From Ferruginibacter sp. (lineage in GTDB: Bacteria > Bacteroidota > Bacteroidia > Chitinophagales > Chitinophagaceae), in NCBI GenBank assembly GCA_017983695.1, contig JAGOAX010000002.1, positions 372,001 to 436,000 on the forward strand: DNA of 64,000 nt. Reading direction: 5' to 3'. Of this stretch, positions 27,040 to 35,040 are shown piece after piece. The notes beneath the pieces were generated by a model. It saw nothing but the letters and a program-made list of their open reading frames with translations. It was not told where the DNA came from and made no database searches. A program made the translations under genes and the position numbers. Numbering within the stretch: the first letter of the stretch is position 1; each line of letters starts with the position of its first letter.

Positions 27040-27074
27040 AAAAAATACAACGCCCCAGATTGACTAAGGCGTTG
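27040..27074 (-). terminator. rho-independent terminator of the 2-hydroxyacid dehydrogenase gene
   Basis: Stem CAACGCC (27048-27054) with GGCGTTG (27068-27074), 13-base loop; eight T with one interruption follow on the minus strand. It also lies just before greA, so it insulates that gene. Confidence 0.8.
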
Positions 27075-27100
27075 CATGTAACACAAAAGTAGTAAAAATT

Positions 27101-28033
27101 TTAGATACCCAGCTTTTCCAGCACTACAGCACTCATTTTAAGAAATGCTTCGTGTGAGTAGCCGGCAATATGTGGGGTTACAATAACATTAGCCTGACCG
27201 GTTAAAAAATTCAATTGTTCTTTTTCAGTATCAGATAAGGTTGCAATTTTTTCATTCTCCAGTACATCTAACGCTGCTGCCGAAATTTTATTTTCTTTTA
27301 GAGCGTTTATCAGGGCACTGGTATCAACCACTTTGCCCCTTGCAGTATTAATCAATATTGGTTTCTGCGTAAGGGCATTAAAAAATTCTTCGTTGGCCAT
27401 ATGGCTGGTTTCATCGGTTAAAGGAACATGAAAACTTACCACATCTGCATAGCGGCAAATCTGTTCCAGGCTTGCTTCCTTAATATACCCGGCAGCAAAA
27501 TCAAATTTGTATTTATCGTATGCTAAAACCGTAACATTAAAAGCCGCCAGTAATTTTGCAAAAGTACTGCCCGTATTACCAAAGCCGATGATGCCCACAG
27601 TTTTACCACTTAACTCTGTACCACGGTTTGCATCCCTGATCCACTCACCGTTTTTAACCTGCAAAAAACTACTGTTTATTTTGTGTAATAAACCCAGCAA
27701 CATACCCATCGCATGTTCGGCCACAGCATTTCTATTGCCTTCAGGGCTGCTTACACATTGTATCCCTTTTGTTGCTGCATAATCCACATCTATTATTTCC
27801 ATGCCACTCCCCAGCCTGCCAATCCATTTTAATTTACCTGCCTTATCTAACAGATTCTTATCAATTGCCAGCCTTGTTGTAACAATCAACCCTTCAGCGC
27901 CATCAATTAACGCCCCTAATTCATCATAAGTTACTGCAGGAAGGTACAGCACCTTGTACTGTCTTTTTTCCAGCGTTTCAATCAGGTACTCAGGAGCTGT
28001 AGCAGTAATTATTACCAATCTTTCGTTACTCAT
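27101..28033 (-). CDS. NAD-dependent D-2-hydroxyacid dehydrogenase
   Basis: A 310-residue enzyme of the phosphoglycerate / D-lactate dehydrogenase superfamily. NAD-binding Rossmann motif [16 protein letters not shown] (about 145-160), signature [19 protein letters not shown], and catalytic set Arg (TARGK), Glu (ENEK) and His (VTPHIAGYS). It resembles the SerA-like branch, but there is no ACT domain and no serC nearby, so the substrate stays open. Single gene, ended by its own terminator. Confidence 0.88.
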   Translation of the reverse strand: MSNERLVIITATAPEYLIETLEKRQYKVLYLPAVTYDELGALIDGAEGLIVTTRLAIDKNLLDKAGKLKWIGRLGSGMEIIDVDYAATKGIQCVSSPEGNRNAVAEHAMGMLLGLLHKINSSFLQVKNGEWIRDANRGTELSGKTVGIIGFGNTGSTFAKLLAAFNVTVLAYDKYKFDFAAGYIKEASLEQICRYADVVSFHVPLTDETSHMANEEFFNALTQKPILINTARGKVVDTSALINALKENKISAAALDVLENEKIATLSDTEKEQLNFLTGQANVIVTPHIAGYSHEAFLKMSAVVLEKLGI

Positions 28034-28078
28034 TCTTTTAAAATTGTTTTATCTTACCTGTAAAATTAAAGCTAGTTT

Positions 28079-28591
28079 ATGGTTAGCAGAATTTCTTTTT
28101 TACTATTCAGCATTTTATTTTCCGCAGTTCAATCTATTGCCCAGATGACTGACCTGGAAGAAAAAAAACCAGCAATCATTGATGAAATTGAATACGGCTA
28201 TTTTATAAAGAACGAGCAGGTAAAAAACGTAAAAGATGAGGAATACAGCCGTTTTGAAATTACCTTATATGCCACTAATAAAAGTGGGTGTACAAAACTG
28301 TATGCCGAAAAAGTTTCAATCCTTTCTTCCGAAACGCCAAACTTAATCGTGTCTTTCAACTGCACCAATGCCAATGGCAAACGCTTAACTGCAAAAAGTG
28401 GCACTGTAAAAGCCCGTGATTTTTATGTAAATGCAAAAGTGCAGGAAAACGGAAAAGAAGTTACCAGGACCGTTAAAGCCGGTTATATTTTCCGTAATGG
28501 CGAAACACTAAAAAATAATATTATTGTTTTAGTACCCAAAGGAGAACGTCCCGTAATACAATGCACTGTAAATAATTTGCCTGAGCTGTAA
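28079..28591 (+). CDS. secreted protein of unknown function
   Basis: A 170-residue protein with signal peptide MVSRISFLLFSILFSAVQSIA and a beta-rich mature part (YSRFEITLYATNKSGCTKLY, VTRTVKAGYIFRNGETLKNN). No family recognised. The two Cys may form a disulphide. It is divergent from the dehydrogenase gene (45-base gap) and convergent with RidA (3-base gap between stops). Confidence 0.72.
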   Translation: MVSRISFLLFSILFSAVQSIAQMTDLEEKKPAIIDEIEYGYFIKNEQVKNVKDEEYSRFEITLYATNKSGCTKLYAEKVSILSSETPNLIVSFNCTNANGKRLTAKSGTVKARDFYVNAKVQENGKEVTRTVKAGYIFRNGETLKNNIIVLVPKGERPVIQCTVNNLPEL

Positions 28592-28594
28592 TTA

Positions 28595-28975
28595 TTATTT
28601 TGCTGCAATCATACTAATCTCAACATTCACATTTTTAGGCAGGCCTTTTACAGCAACAGTTTCTCTTGCAGGAAAATCGCCGCTAAAATATTTGCCGTAA
28701 ATTTCATTTACCTGGCCAAACAGATCCATATCGCTTAAAAATATAGTGGTTTTTACCACGTTGCTAAAATCCATTTCAGCTTCTGTCAATACAGCTTTTA
28801 AATTCTGCATTACCTGGTGGGTTTCTTCAATAATATCAGCTGTGGCTAATTCGCCTGTACCGGGCTTTAGTGCTACCTGCCCCGAAATAAAAAGTAAATT
28901 ACCCGTTAATACCGCCTGGTTGTATGGCCCGATTGGTGCCGGTGCATTAGAAGTATTGATAATTGTTTTTGCCAT
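28595..28975 (-). CDS. RidA family enamine/imine deaminase
   Basis: A trimeric RidA/YjgF-type protein of about 126 residues. Family signature visible: APAPIGPYNQAVLTGNLLFI at the N terminus, the substrate-binding Arg in FPARETVAVKGLPKNVNVEI near the C terminus. It removes reactive enamine intermediates made by PLP enzymes. I start at the second Met (MAKTIINTS); an alternative start lies two codons earlier. Confidence 0.94.
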   Translation of the reverse strand: MAKTIINTSNAPAPIGPYNQAVLTGNLLFISGQVALKPGTGELATADIIEETHQVMQNLKAVLTEAEMDFSNVVKTTIFLSDMDLFGQVNEIYGKYFSGDFPARETVAVKGLPKNVNVEISMIAAK

Positions 28976-28998
28976 TGCCATTTATTTTATTAGAAATG

Positions 28999-29030
28999 CA
29001 AATATATCTTTTTGCAACCACCTATTTTTG
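28999..29030. promoter_or_regulatory. divergent -7 boxes between ridA-like gene and tsaB operon
   Basis: On the minus strand TATATTTG (29006-28999) and on the plus strand TATTTTTG (29023-29030), both exact TAnnTTTG. The first lies 24 bases before the RidA start, the second 13 bases before the plus-strand gene. -33 boxes are weak for both. Confidence 0.5.
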
Positions 29031-29043
29031 TAAAAAATAATAA

Positions 29044-29658
29044 ATGCAGATTGTTGTATTAGCATCCGATGAGCAATGGGAATCTTTAACAGGTAATATT
29101 ACCGATATTGAATGGGTAAAAGGAAAAGCATCTTTTTCTTTTACTGATTATATCCATGCCGAGGCTTATATTATTTTAGATACAACTCATCAACTGGATT
29201 ATACCCAAACAACAAAGCCTGTTTTTATTAATAGTGTTACCCACACTTTAAAAGAATTAAATACACCAAAACATGTGTTGCGCATTAATGGGTGGAATAG
29301 TTTTTTAAACAGAGCAAGCTGGGAAATTGCAGGAATATTAGACCCTGCTGCAAATATTATTTTAGAAAAGTTGAATAAAAAACCAATAGCTGTTGCAGAT
29401 GAACCGGGGTTTGTTGCTGCAAAAATTATTGCCATGATAATAAACGAAGCCTGGTTTGCATTGGGTAATGGTGTAAGTGATAAACCTGCTATTGATATTG
29501 CCATGAAATTAGGTACCAATTATCCTTACGGGCCATTTGAATGGGCTGAGAAAATAGGATTGAATAATATTTATACGCTTTTACAAAAATTAAGTTTAAC
29601 AGATACACGTTACCAACCTGCACCAATGCTGGTTGCAGCGGCAGGCCAAAATAAATAA
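29044..29658 (+). CDS. 3-hydroxyacyl-CoA dehydrogenase C-terminal-domain protein (no NAD domain)
   Basis: A 204-residue protein. The C-terminal half is the 3-hydroxyacyl-CoA dehydrogenase all-helical domain (DEPGFVAAKIIAMIINEAWF, then YPYGPFEWAEKIG). The N-terminal 100 residues are far shorter than the Rossmann domain of the full enzyme and have no GxGxxG motif, so it cannot bind NAD in the normal way. It overlaps tsaB by one base (TAATG), showing one operon. Role unknown; a catalytic one is doubtful. Confidence 0.8.
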   Translation: MQIVVLASDEQWESLTGNITDIEWVKGKASFSFTDYIHAEAYIILDTTHQLDYTQTTKPVFINSVTHTLKELNTPKHVLRINGWNSFLNRASWEIAGILDPAANIILEKLNKKPIAVADEPGFVAAKIIAMIINEAWFALGNGVSDKPAIDIAMKLGTNYPYGPFEWAEKIGLNNIYTLLQKLSLTDTRYQPAPMLVAAAGQNK

Positions 29659-30332
29659 TGAGCTACATAATAAATATAGATACCGCTACAGCAACTGCAC
29701 ACGTAAGTATTGCGCAGGATGGCAAGCTATTACAAGCTTTACAAAATGAGTCGCAAAAAGACCATGGGGCTTTTGTACAAACAGCTATTCAGCAATTATT
29801 AAAAACTGTTGCCTTATCTTTTGCAGATATTGATGCCATTGCTGTTACGGCAGGGCCTGGCTCATATACAGGATTACGTGTGGGGCTTGCCAGTGCAAAA
29901 GGATTATGCTATGCCTTAAACAAGCCATTACTTACTTTAAATACGTTGGAGGTTTTAACAACAGCTGCCAAAAAGCTTTCCAATAATGAGAAGGGTATTT
30001 TATACTGCCCTATGATAGATGCCCGAAGAATGGAAGTATTTACAGCACTTTATACTGATACATTAACAGCCATGCTGCCACCCTGTGCCATGATATTGAA
30101 TGACACATCATTTTTAACTACCCTTGAAAATGAAAAGATCGTATTCTTTGGCAACGGTGCCGCTAAATGGCAACAGGTTTGTACACATCCAAATGCCTCA
30201 TTCACAACGCATTTGGCACTTCCGGAAGCGATGGTTGATTTATCTTATCAATATTTTTTAGAACAGCGCTTTGCCGACCTGGCTTATAGCGAGCCCTTTT
30301 ACCTGAAAGAGTTTCAAAATAACGTTTATTAA
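29658..30332 (+). CDS. tsaB: tRNA threonylcarbamoyladenosine biosynthesis protein TsaB
   Basis: A 224-residue ASKHA-fold protein that, with TsaC, TsaD and TsaE, makes t6A37 in tRNAs reading ANN codons. N terminus YIINIDTATATAHVSIAQDG and the motif ITAGPGSYTGLRVGLASAKG (about 65-85) are characteristic. TsaB is the inactive partner of TsaD. Its ATG overlaps the previous stop by one base. None of the other tsa genes lies in the window. Confidence 0.95.
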   Translation: MSYIINIDTATATAHVSIAQDGKLLQALQNESQKDHGAFVQTAIQQLLKTVALSFADIDAIAVTAGPGSYTGLRVGLASAKGLCYALNKPLLTLNTLEVLTTAAKKLSNNEKGILYCPMIDARRMEVFTALYTDTLTAMLPPCAMILNDTSFLTTLENEKIVFFGNGAAKWQQVCTHPNASFTTHLALPEAMVDLSYQYFLEQRFADLAYSEPFYLKEFQNNVY

Positions 30333-30409
30333 ATTAAGGTTAAGAATAACCGTAAAAGGCATTTTTTAAATAAAACAGATTAAGCAATAGTTGCATAAAC
30401 AATTATTTG

Positions 30410-30417
30410 TATATTTG
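30410..30417 (+). promoter_or_regulatory. -7 box of the ArsR-type regulator gene
   Basis: TATATTTG, an exact TAnnTTTG, 43 bases before the ATG at 30461. A TTG at 30391-30393 lies 16 bases upstream, somewhat close for a -33 element. Confidence 0.5.
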
Positions 30418-30460
30418 CTCGTTCAAATATTGTTTCAAGCATAATTAAAATTTAATTCTT

Positions 30461-30814
30461 ATGATGGTTGCAGCTCAATCACATGAGTCGGCTATTCCGA
30501 CTAGTAAAACCCCGTCCGAGTCTTCTATTAATGTGGATTATCACGCTTTAAAAAAAGCAGCGCTTGTTTTAAGAGCGTTAAACCACAAACTTCGCCAGCA
30601 GTTACTTAAACTTATTGAAGAAGAAAAAAAGATTACGGTTACCGAAATTTATGTTCGTTTACGACTGGAGCAATCTGTTGCTTCGCAACACCTGGCTATT
30701 TTAAGAAAAGCCGGTATTGTTATTACACAGCGTGATGGTAAATTTATTTACTATGCTGTAAATTTTAAACGTATAGAAGAGATTGACACTTTTGTAAAAC
30801 AATTAGTTGGCTAA
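30461..30814 (+). CDS. ArsR-family transcription regulator
   Basis: A 117-residue winged-helix protein: ALNHKLRQQLLKLIEEEKKI, recognition part LRLEQSVASQHLAILRKAGI and beta wing RDGKFIYYAVNF. No Cys at all, so it cannot sense metals as ArsR/SmtB do. The next gene encodes a persulfide dioxygenase-like protein, and BigR/SqrR-type ArsR regulators control such genes by persulfide sensing through two Cys; those Cys are absent here, so the link is by position only. First Met versus the second (MVAAQ) is not decided. Confidence 0.88.
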   Translation: MMVAAQSHESAIPTSKTPSESSINVDYHALKKAALVLRALNHKLRQQLLKLIEEEKKITVTEIYVRLRLEQSVASQHLAILRKAGIVITQRDGKFIYYAVNFKRIEEIDTFVKQLVG

Positions 30815-30831
30815 TTTTTTTTAGCGTAGGT

Positions 30832-30866
30832 AAAAAGCGTCACGCCTTAGGCATGACGCTTTTTTA
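30832..30866 (+). terminator. rho-independent terminator after the ArsR-type gene
   Basis: Stem AAAAAGCGTCACGCC with GGCATGACGCTTTTT around a TTA loop (one mismatched position), then T run. It ends the regulator transcript before the next promoter. Confidence 0.88.
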
Positions 30867-30869
30867 TTT

Positions 30870-30877
30870 TATCTTTG
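30870..30877 (+). promoter_or_regulatory. -7 box of the persulfide dioxygenase-like gene
   Basis: TATCTTTG, an exact fit to TAnnTTTG, 18 bases before the ATG at 30895 and directly after the terminator of the previous gene. No TTTG at -33; that position is inside the terminator stem, so the promoter may need an activator or be weak. Confidence 0.55.
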
Positions 30878-30894
30878 TATACAAATAGATTTTT

Positions 30895-32298
30895 ATGTTT
30901 ATTAAACAATTATATACAGGCTGCCTTAGTGAAGCTGCTTATTATATTGAAAGTGAAGGAGAAGCAGCAATAATAGATCCCCTGAGGGATATTGATGAAT
31001 ACATTGCACTTGCAAAAGAAAGAAATGCAGACATTAAATATATTTTCGAAACACATTTTCATGCAGATTTTGTAAGTGGTCATTTGGATTTAAGTAAACA
31101 AACCGGAGCCCCTATTATTTACGGGCCAGGTGCGAAAACAGATTTTAAAGTTCACAACAGTAAAGACGGGGAAATATTTAAACTGGGTAAAATTAGTTTT
31201 GAAGTATTACACACACCTGGTCATACTTTAGAAAGTGCTTGTTATTTATTGAAAGATGAAAATGATAAGGCGCATGCCCTTTTTACAGGCGATACTTTAT
31301 TTGTAGGTGACGTAGGCAGGCCGGATTTAAGCAGCGGCAATATGAGTAGTGAAGAGCTGGCAGGCATTATGTATGATACAATTCAAAATAAGATATTGCC
31401 TTTGGCAGATGATGTAATTGTTTACCCGGCACATGGTGCAGGTAGCAGCTGTGGTAAAAATTTAGGGCCCAATACCTTTAGTACTATTGGCGAAGAAAGA
31501 CAAACCAACTATGCATTACAACCACAAACAAAAGAAGAGTTTATTAAAGTGGTTACAGAAGGTTTGGCTGAAGCGCCAAAATATTTTGCTATAAATGCAA
31601 AAATAAATATGCAGGGCTACGATAGTATTGAAGAAGTAAAGCAAAAAGGTCTTACTCCTTTAAGCCTTGGTGCTTTTAAAAAATTAATGACTGAGGATGT
31701 TTTGATTTTAGATACCAGGCATGCAGATAAATTTACTGAAGGCTTTATACCAGGCTCCATTTTTATTGGCCTCGAAGGCAGGTTTGCTGAATGGGCTGGA
31801 GCTTTGCTGCCATTTGATAAACCTATAATATTAGTTACTGAACCCGGTATGGAAGAAGAAACTGTTATCCGTTTATCGAGAGTGGGTTTTGATAAAATGC
31901 TTGGTTTTTTACAAGGGAGCTTTGAAGCATGGAGTAATGCAGGTGAAAAAGTGGATATGATAATTAATATTGAAGCAGATGAACTGGCAATGGATATTCC
32001 ACACGACCCCAACCTTGTGGTGGTGGATGTAAGAAGAGAAACTGAATATGCAGACGGTCATGTGAAAGATGCACTAAACATTCCTTTAAATGAAATGACG
32101 GATGTTGCTGCTATTGCAGGATTTGAAGACAGTCAGAATTTATATGTGCATTGTGCCGGTGGCTACCGCAGTGTAATTGCATCATCAATATTAAAACGCC
32201 AGGGCATACATAATTTAAGGAATGTACTGGGTGGCTGGGGTAAAATAAAAGAAGAAAAAAATATCACTGTAGAAAAAGATACCAGCGTATTAAATTAA
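30895..32298 (+). CDS. MBL-fold persulfide dioxygenase-like protein with two rhodanese domains
   Basis: A 467-residue protein. The ETHE1-like MBL domain (about 1-240) has THFHADFVSGH (His54, His56, Asp58, His63), GHTLESACYLL and FTGDTLFVGDVGRPD. Two rhodanese domains follow: at about 255-355 without an active-site Cys (the loop reads VTEPGMEEE), and at about 370-460 with Cys420 (HCAGGYRS). Such fusions oxidise glutathione or protein persulfides to sulfite and move sulfane sulfur. It is preceded by an ArsR-type regulator gene and followed by a terminator. Confidence 0.93.
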   Translation: MFIKQLYTGCLSEAAYYIESEGEAAIIDPLRDIDEYIALAKERNADIKYIFETHFHADFVSGHLDLSKQTGAPIIYGPGAKTDFKVHNSKDGEIFKLGKISFEVLHTPGHTLESACYLLKDENDKAHALFTGDTLFVGDVGRPDLSSGNMSSEELAGIMYDTIQNKILPLADDVIVYPAHGAGSSCGKNLGPNTFSTIGEERQTNYALQPQTKEEFIKVVTEGLAEAPKYFAINAKINMQGYDSIEEVKQKGLTPLSLGAFKKLMTEDVLILDTRHADKFTEGFIPGSIFIGLEGRFAEWAGALLPFDKPIILVTEPGMEEETVIRLSRVGFDKMLGFLQGSFEAWSNAGEKVDMIINIEADELAMDIPHDPNLVVVDVRRETEYADGHVKDALNIPLNEMTDVAAIAGFEDSQNLYVHCAGGYRSVIASSILKRQGIHNLRNVLGGWGKIKEEKNITVEKDTSVLN

Positions 32299-32304
32299 GT
32301 AGTT

Positions 32305-32330
32305 AAGCCCTGAAGTATCAGGGCTTTTTT
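32305..32330 (+). terminator. rho-independent terminator of the persulfide dioxygenase-like gene
   Basis: AAGCCCTGA (32305-32313) with TCAGGGCTT (32318-32326), 4-base loop, then T run. The T tail overlaps the stop of the convergent acyltransferase gene by two bases. Confidence 0.9.
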
Positions 32331-33234
32331 ATTGTTGCGGTGCAGCATTTTTTTTATCTACCCATAAATTTCTGTATTCTTCTTTCCACTCAAATTTAAA
32401 GCGGCGGTGACTCCATAAATAATTGGCCGGATCCTCTTTAATTGTTTTTTCCAGTACATCACGATACATACAGGTAAGTTCGCCTGTTTCGGTAGCAGCA
32501 CTTTGTTCTGTAAGCAGTGTTGCTTCAAAATGATAATAGCCACGTTTTATTTTTTTAAAGCCTACATAAACCACTGCAGCATTATTTTTAACAGCTCCTT
32601 TCTCCGGGCCGGTTACAAAGGGTGTTGGTCTTCCAAAAAAATTTAGCCAGTAACCTGATAATGCAGCGCCGGGATTTTGATCTGCTGCAAGTGCCAGCAT
32701 ATATTGTTTTTTAAAAACATCATGCATCTTGTTTTTAAAATCTGTAGCGCTTATTAAAATTGTACCATAGCGGCTTCGCATATCAAAAAATATTTTGTCA
32801 AAAATTTTATTTTTAACAGGCATATAAATACCTACAAATGGAATTTTTAAATTTATCGCATACAATAAATTAGCATACTCCCAATTAAATTGATGCCCTG
32901 CCATAAGATTGATACTATATCCTTTATCAATCAGATTATTGATTATATCAAAAGTTCCCGTGCTTCTTTTTAAGAGTTGCTTTTTTGAAATAGAGGTAAA
33001 CTTCAAGCTTTCTATCATAGTATCTGTAAAATACTGATAGAATTTTTTTGCGATCTTTTTTCTTTCCTCATCTGATTTTCCGGGAAAAGCTATTGTAAGA
33101 TTACCGAACACCACATCCCGGCGATACTTTATTACATGATATAACAGGAAGGCAAAAAAATCACTGATTCCATATAAAATAAAAAAAGGTAATAACGAAA
33201 CTAAATACAGTAGTGGATATATAATATAGTACAT
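32329..33234 (-). CDS. lysophospholipid / lipid A acyltransferase (LpxL/HtrB-like)
   Basis: A protein of about 301 residues with one N-terminal span and the acyltransferase fold. Catalytic motif HQFNWE (HX4E) in NLMAGHQFNWEYANLL, and LAADQNPG then FFGRPTPFVTGPEKGA typical of late lipid A acyltransferases. It adds a secondary acyl chain to lipid A precursors at the inner membrane. I start at MYYIIYPLLYLV: the longer frame (to 33282) would translate an interspersed repeat. Runs convergent with the persulfide gene. Confidence 0.9.
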   Translation of the reverse strand: MYYIIYPLLYLVSLLPFFILYGISDFFAFLLYHVIKYRRDVVFGNLTIAFPGKSDEERKKIAKKFYQYFTDTMIESLKFTSISKKQLLKRSTGTFDIINNLIDKGYSINLMAGHQFNWEYANLLYAINLKIPFVGIYMPVKNKIFDKIFFDMRSRYGTILISATDFKNKMHDVFKKQYMLALAADQNPGAALSGYWLNFFGRPTPFVTGPEKGAVKNNAAVVYVGFKKIKRGYYHFEATLLTEQSAATETGELTCMYRDVLEKTIKEDPANYLWSHRRFKFEWKEEYRNLWVDKKNAAPQQ

Positions 33235-33263
33235 CAGGTAAATTTGTTGAACAAAGGTATGAC

Positions 33264-33322
33264 GTTGAAGTGTGCGACGCAAGAATGTAGCTTAAAGTTG
33301 TAAAAGCCAGTTACAAAAAAAG
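33264..33322 (+). repeat. interspersed repeat, second copy of the GTTGAAG.GTGCGACGC element
   Basis: Starts GTTGAAGTGTGCGACGCAAG and ends ACAAAAAAAG, about 70 percent alike by eye to 21423-21482. It fills the gap between the acyltransferase start and the stop of nadB. Confidence 0.65.
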
Positions 33323-34972
33323 TCACAACACTATATTCTGTATCATATCACTCTTGTTGGGATAATCGGTATTAAAATGCAATCCCCTGCTCTCCTGCCT
33401 GAACTCCGCACTTTTTACAATTAAAAATGCTACTGTTATCATATTTCTCAGCTCACATAATTGTGGCGATACTATTGTTTTTTTATACAGCTCTTCGGTT
33501 TCTGCAAATAACAGATCAAGTCTTTTCATTGCTCTTTGTAAACGTGCATTGTTTCTTACTATACCAACATAATCACTCATCAGCAATTTTAATTCTTTTA
33601 CACTTTGCGTTATTAGAATCATTTCTTTTGGTGCATTAGTACCATCGGCTTTCCAATCTGGAATGGCCCCCTCAAACGAACTATGTTCCTTCCCTTCGCC
33701 TTGCTCGGGAACCCCCGTGGGGGAGACTTTGCGAAGATTAATGTTTGAGACCGAATCAAGATATGCCCTGTGTGCAAACACCATTGCTTCTAAAAGCGAA
33801 TTGCTTGCCAGGCGATTAGCACCATGCAGCCCGGTACTGGCACACTCCCCTGCAGCATATAAATTGTTGATTGATGTTCTTCCCCATTCATCAGTTTTTA
33901 TACCGCCGCAACTGTAATGTGCAGCAGGCGCAACAGGTATCATGTGCTGCGTAATATCAATACCAATGCTCAAACACTTTGCATAAATATTCGGGAAATG
34001 CTCTATAAATTTTTCTTTGCTGAAATGGCGACAATCTAAAAAAACATTTTCGGTACCTCCCACTTTCATTTCATTATCTATTGCCCGGGCAACAATATCA
34101 CGTGGGGCAAGGTCTTTTCTTTCATCATAACGTTCCATAAAAGCTTCGCCGTTATGGTTACGTAAAATTCCGCCATCGCCACGAACGGCTTCAGTAATTA
34201 AAAAGCTTTGCCCTCTAACGCCTGGTTCATATAAAGCAGTCGGGTGAAATTGTATGAACTCCATATTCTCTATACGACCCTTGGCTCTGTAAACCATTGC
34301 CACACCATCACCAGTGGCAATTGCAGGATTGGTTGTAGTACGATAGACCTGCCCGTTGCCACCTGTTGCCAGCAAAATTATTTTAGAAAGTATTTTTTCA
34401 ATTTTATTACTGGCAAGATTCAATACATATACTCCATAACATTCTACATCAGGGGTAGCTTTAGTAATCAGGTAACCTAAATGATGCTGTGTAATAATAT
34501 CCACCACAAAACAATGGCTGATGAGTTCAATATTTTTTTGTTTTGCAATGGCTGCCAGTAAGGCCCGTTCCATTTCCTTTCCTGTTACATCTTTATGATG
34601 CAAAATCCTGAATTCGCTATGCCCACCTTCTTTCCCCAATTTAAAATCACCATCAGGTTCTTTATCGAACTGTGCACCCCATTCAATTATTTCTTTAATC
34701 CTGTCCACGCCTTCTTTTACTACAATTTCTACTGTACTCCGGTTACACAAACCATCACCTGCAATCATGGTGTCTTCAATATGCTTTGCAAAACTATCAT
34801 TATCAAAATCAAACACGCCGGCAATACCACCCTGTGCATATTTGGTATTGGTTTCATCGCTTTGTGTTTTGGTAAGCACCATTACTTTTTTATCCGGGCA
34901 ATCCTGCGCCACTTTGAGTGCATAGGTTAAACCTGCAATACCGCTACCAATAACAAGAAAATCTGTTTGCAT
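33323..34972 (-). CDS. nadB: L-aspartate oxidase
   Basis: A 549-residue flavoprotein that turns L-aspartate into iminoaspartate, the first step of de novo NAD synthesis. FAD motif VIGSGIAGLTYAL (6-18), TKYAQGGIAGVFD, the active-site region RDGGGILRNHNGEAFMERYD-like segment around residue 270, and CGGIKTDEWGRTSINNLYAA then GANRLASNSLLEAMVF. Residues about 405-437 hold an in-frame insertion of palindromic repeat origin before the C-terminal helical domain. No nadA or nadC lies in the window. Confidence 0.95.
   Translation of the reverse strand: MQTDFLVIGSGIAGLTYALKVAQDCPDKKVMVLTKTQSDETNTKYAQGGIAGVFDFDNDSFAKHIEDTMIAGDGLCNRSTVEIVVKEGVDRIKEIIEWGAQFDKEPDGDFKLGKEGGHSEFRILHHKDVTGKEMERALLAAIAKQKNIELISHCFVVDIITQHHLGYLITKATPDVECYGVYVLNLASNKIEKILSKIILLATGGNGQVYRTTTNPAIATGDGVAMVYRAKGRIENMEFIQFHPTALYEPGVRGQSFLITEAVRGDGGILRNHNGEAFMERYDERKDLAPRDIVARAIDNEMKVGGTENVFLDCRHFSKEKFIEHFPNIYAKCLSIGIDITQHMIPVAPAAHYSCGGIKTDEWGRTSINNLYAAGECASTGLHGANRLASNSLLEAMVFAHRAYLDSVSNINLRKVSPTGVPEQGEGKEHSSFEGAIPDWKADGTNAPKEMILITQSVKELKLLMSDYVGIVRNNARLQRAMKRLDLLFAETEELYKKTIVSPQLCELRNMITVAFLIVKSAEFRQESRGLHFNTDYPNKSDMIQNIVL
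33655..33745. repeat. palindromic repeat inserted in frame in nadB
   Basis: Nested inverted repeats: outer CTTCGC (33694-33699) with GCGAAG (33731-33736) and core CCCCC GT GGGGG (33712-33723). Encodes KVSPTGVPEQGEGK in nadB. Local GC is far above the gene around it. No stop in the nadB frame. Confidence 0.65.
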
Positions 34973-35040
34973 AAATAAGTCAAAATTAAAAAATCAAAAA
35001 GTCAAAAAAAAGGAGTTAAAGAAATTGCAGCGTAATGCTT

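Noticed and set aside
33235..33282. Longer start of the acyltransferase gene
   Set aside because: The extra 16 residues come from the interspersed repeat; the start at 33234 puts the hydrophobic segment at the N terminus as in the family.
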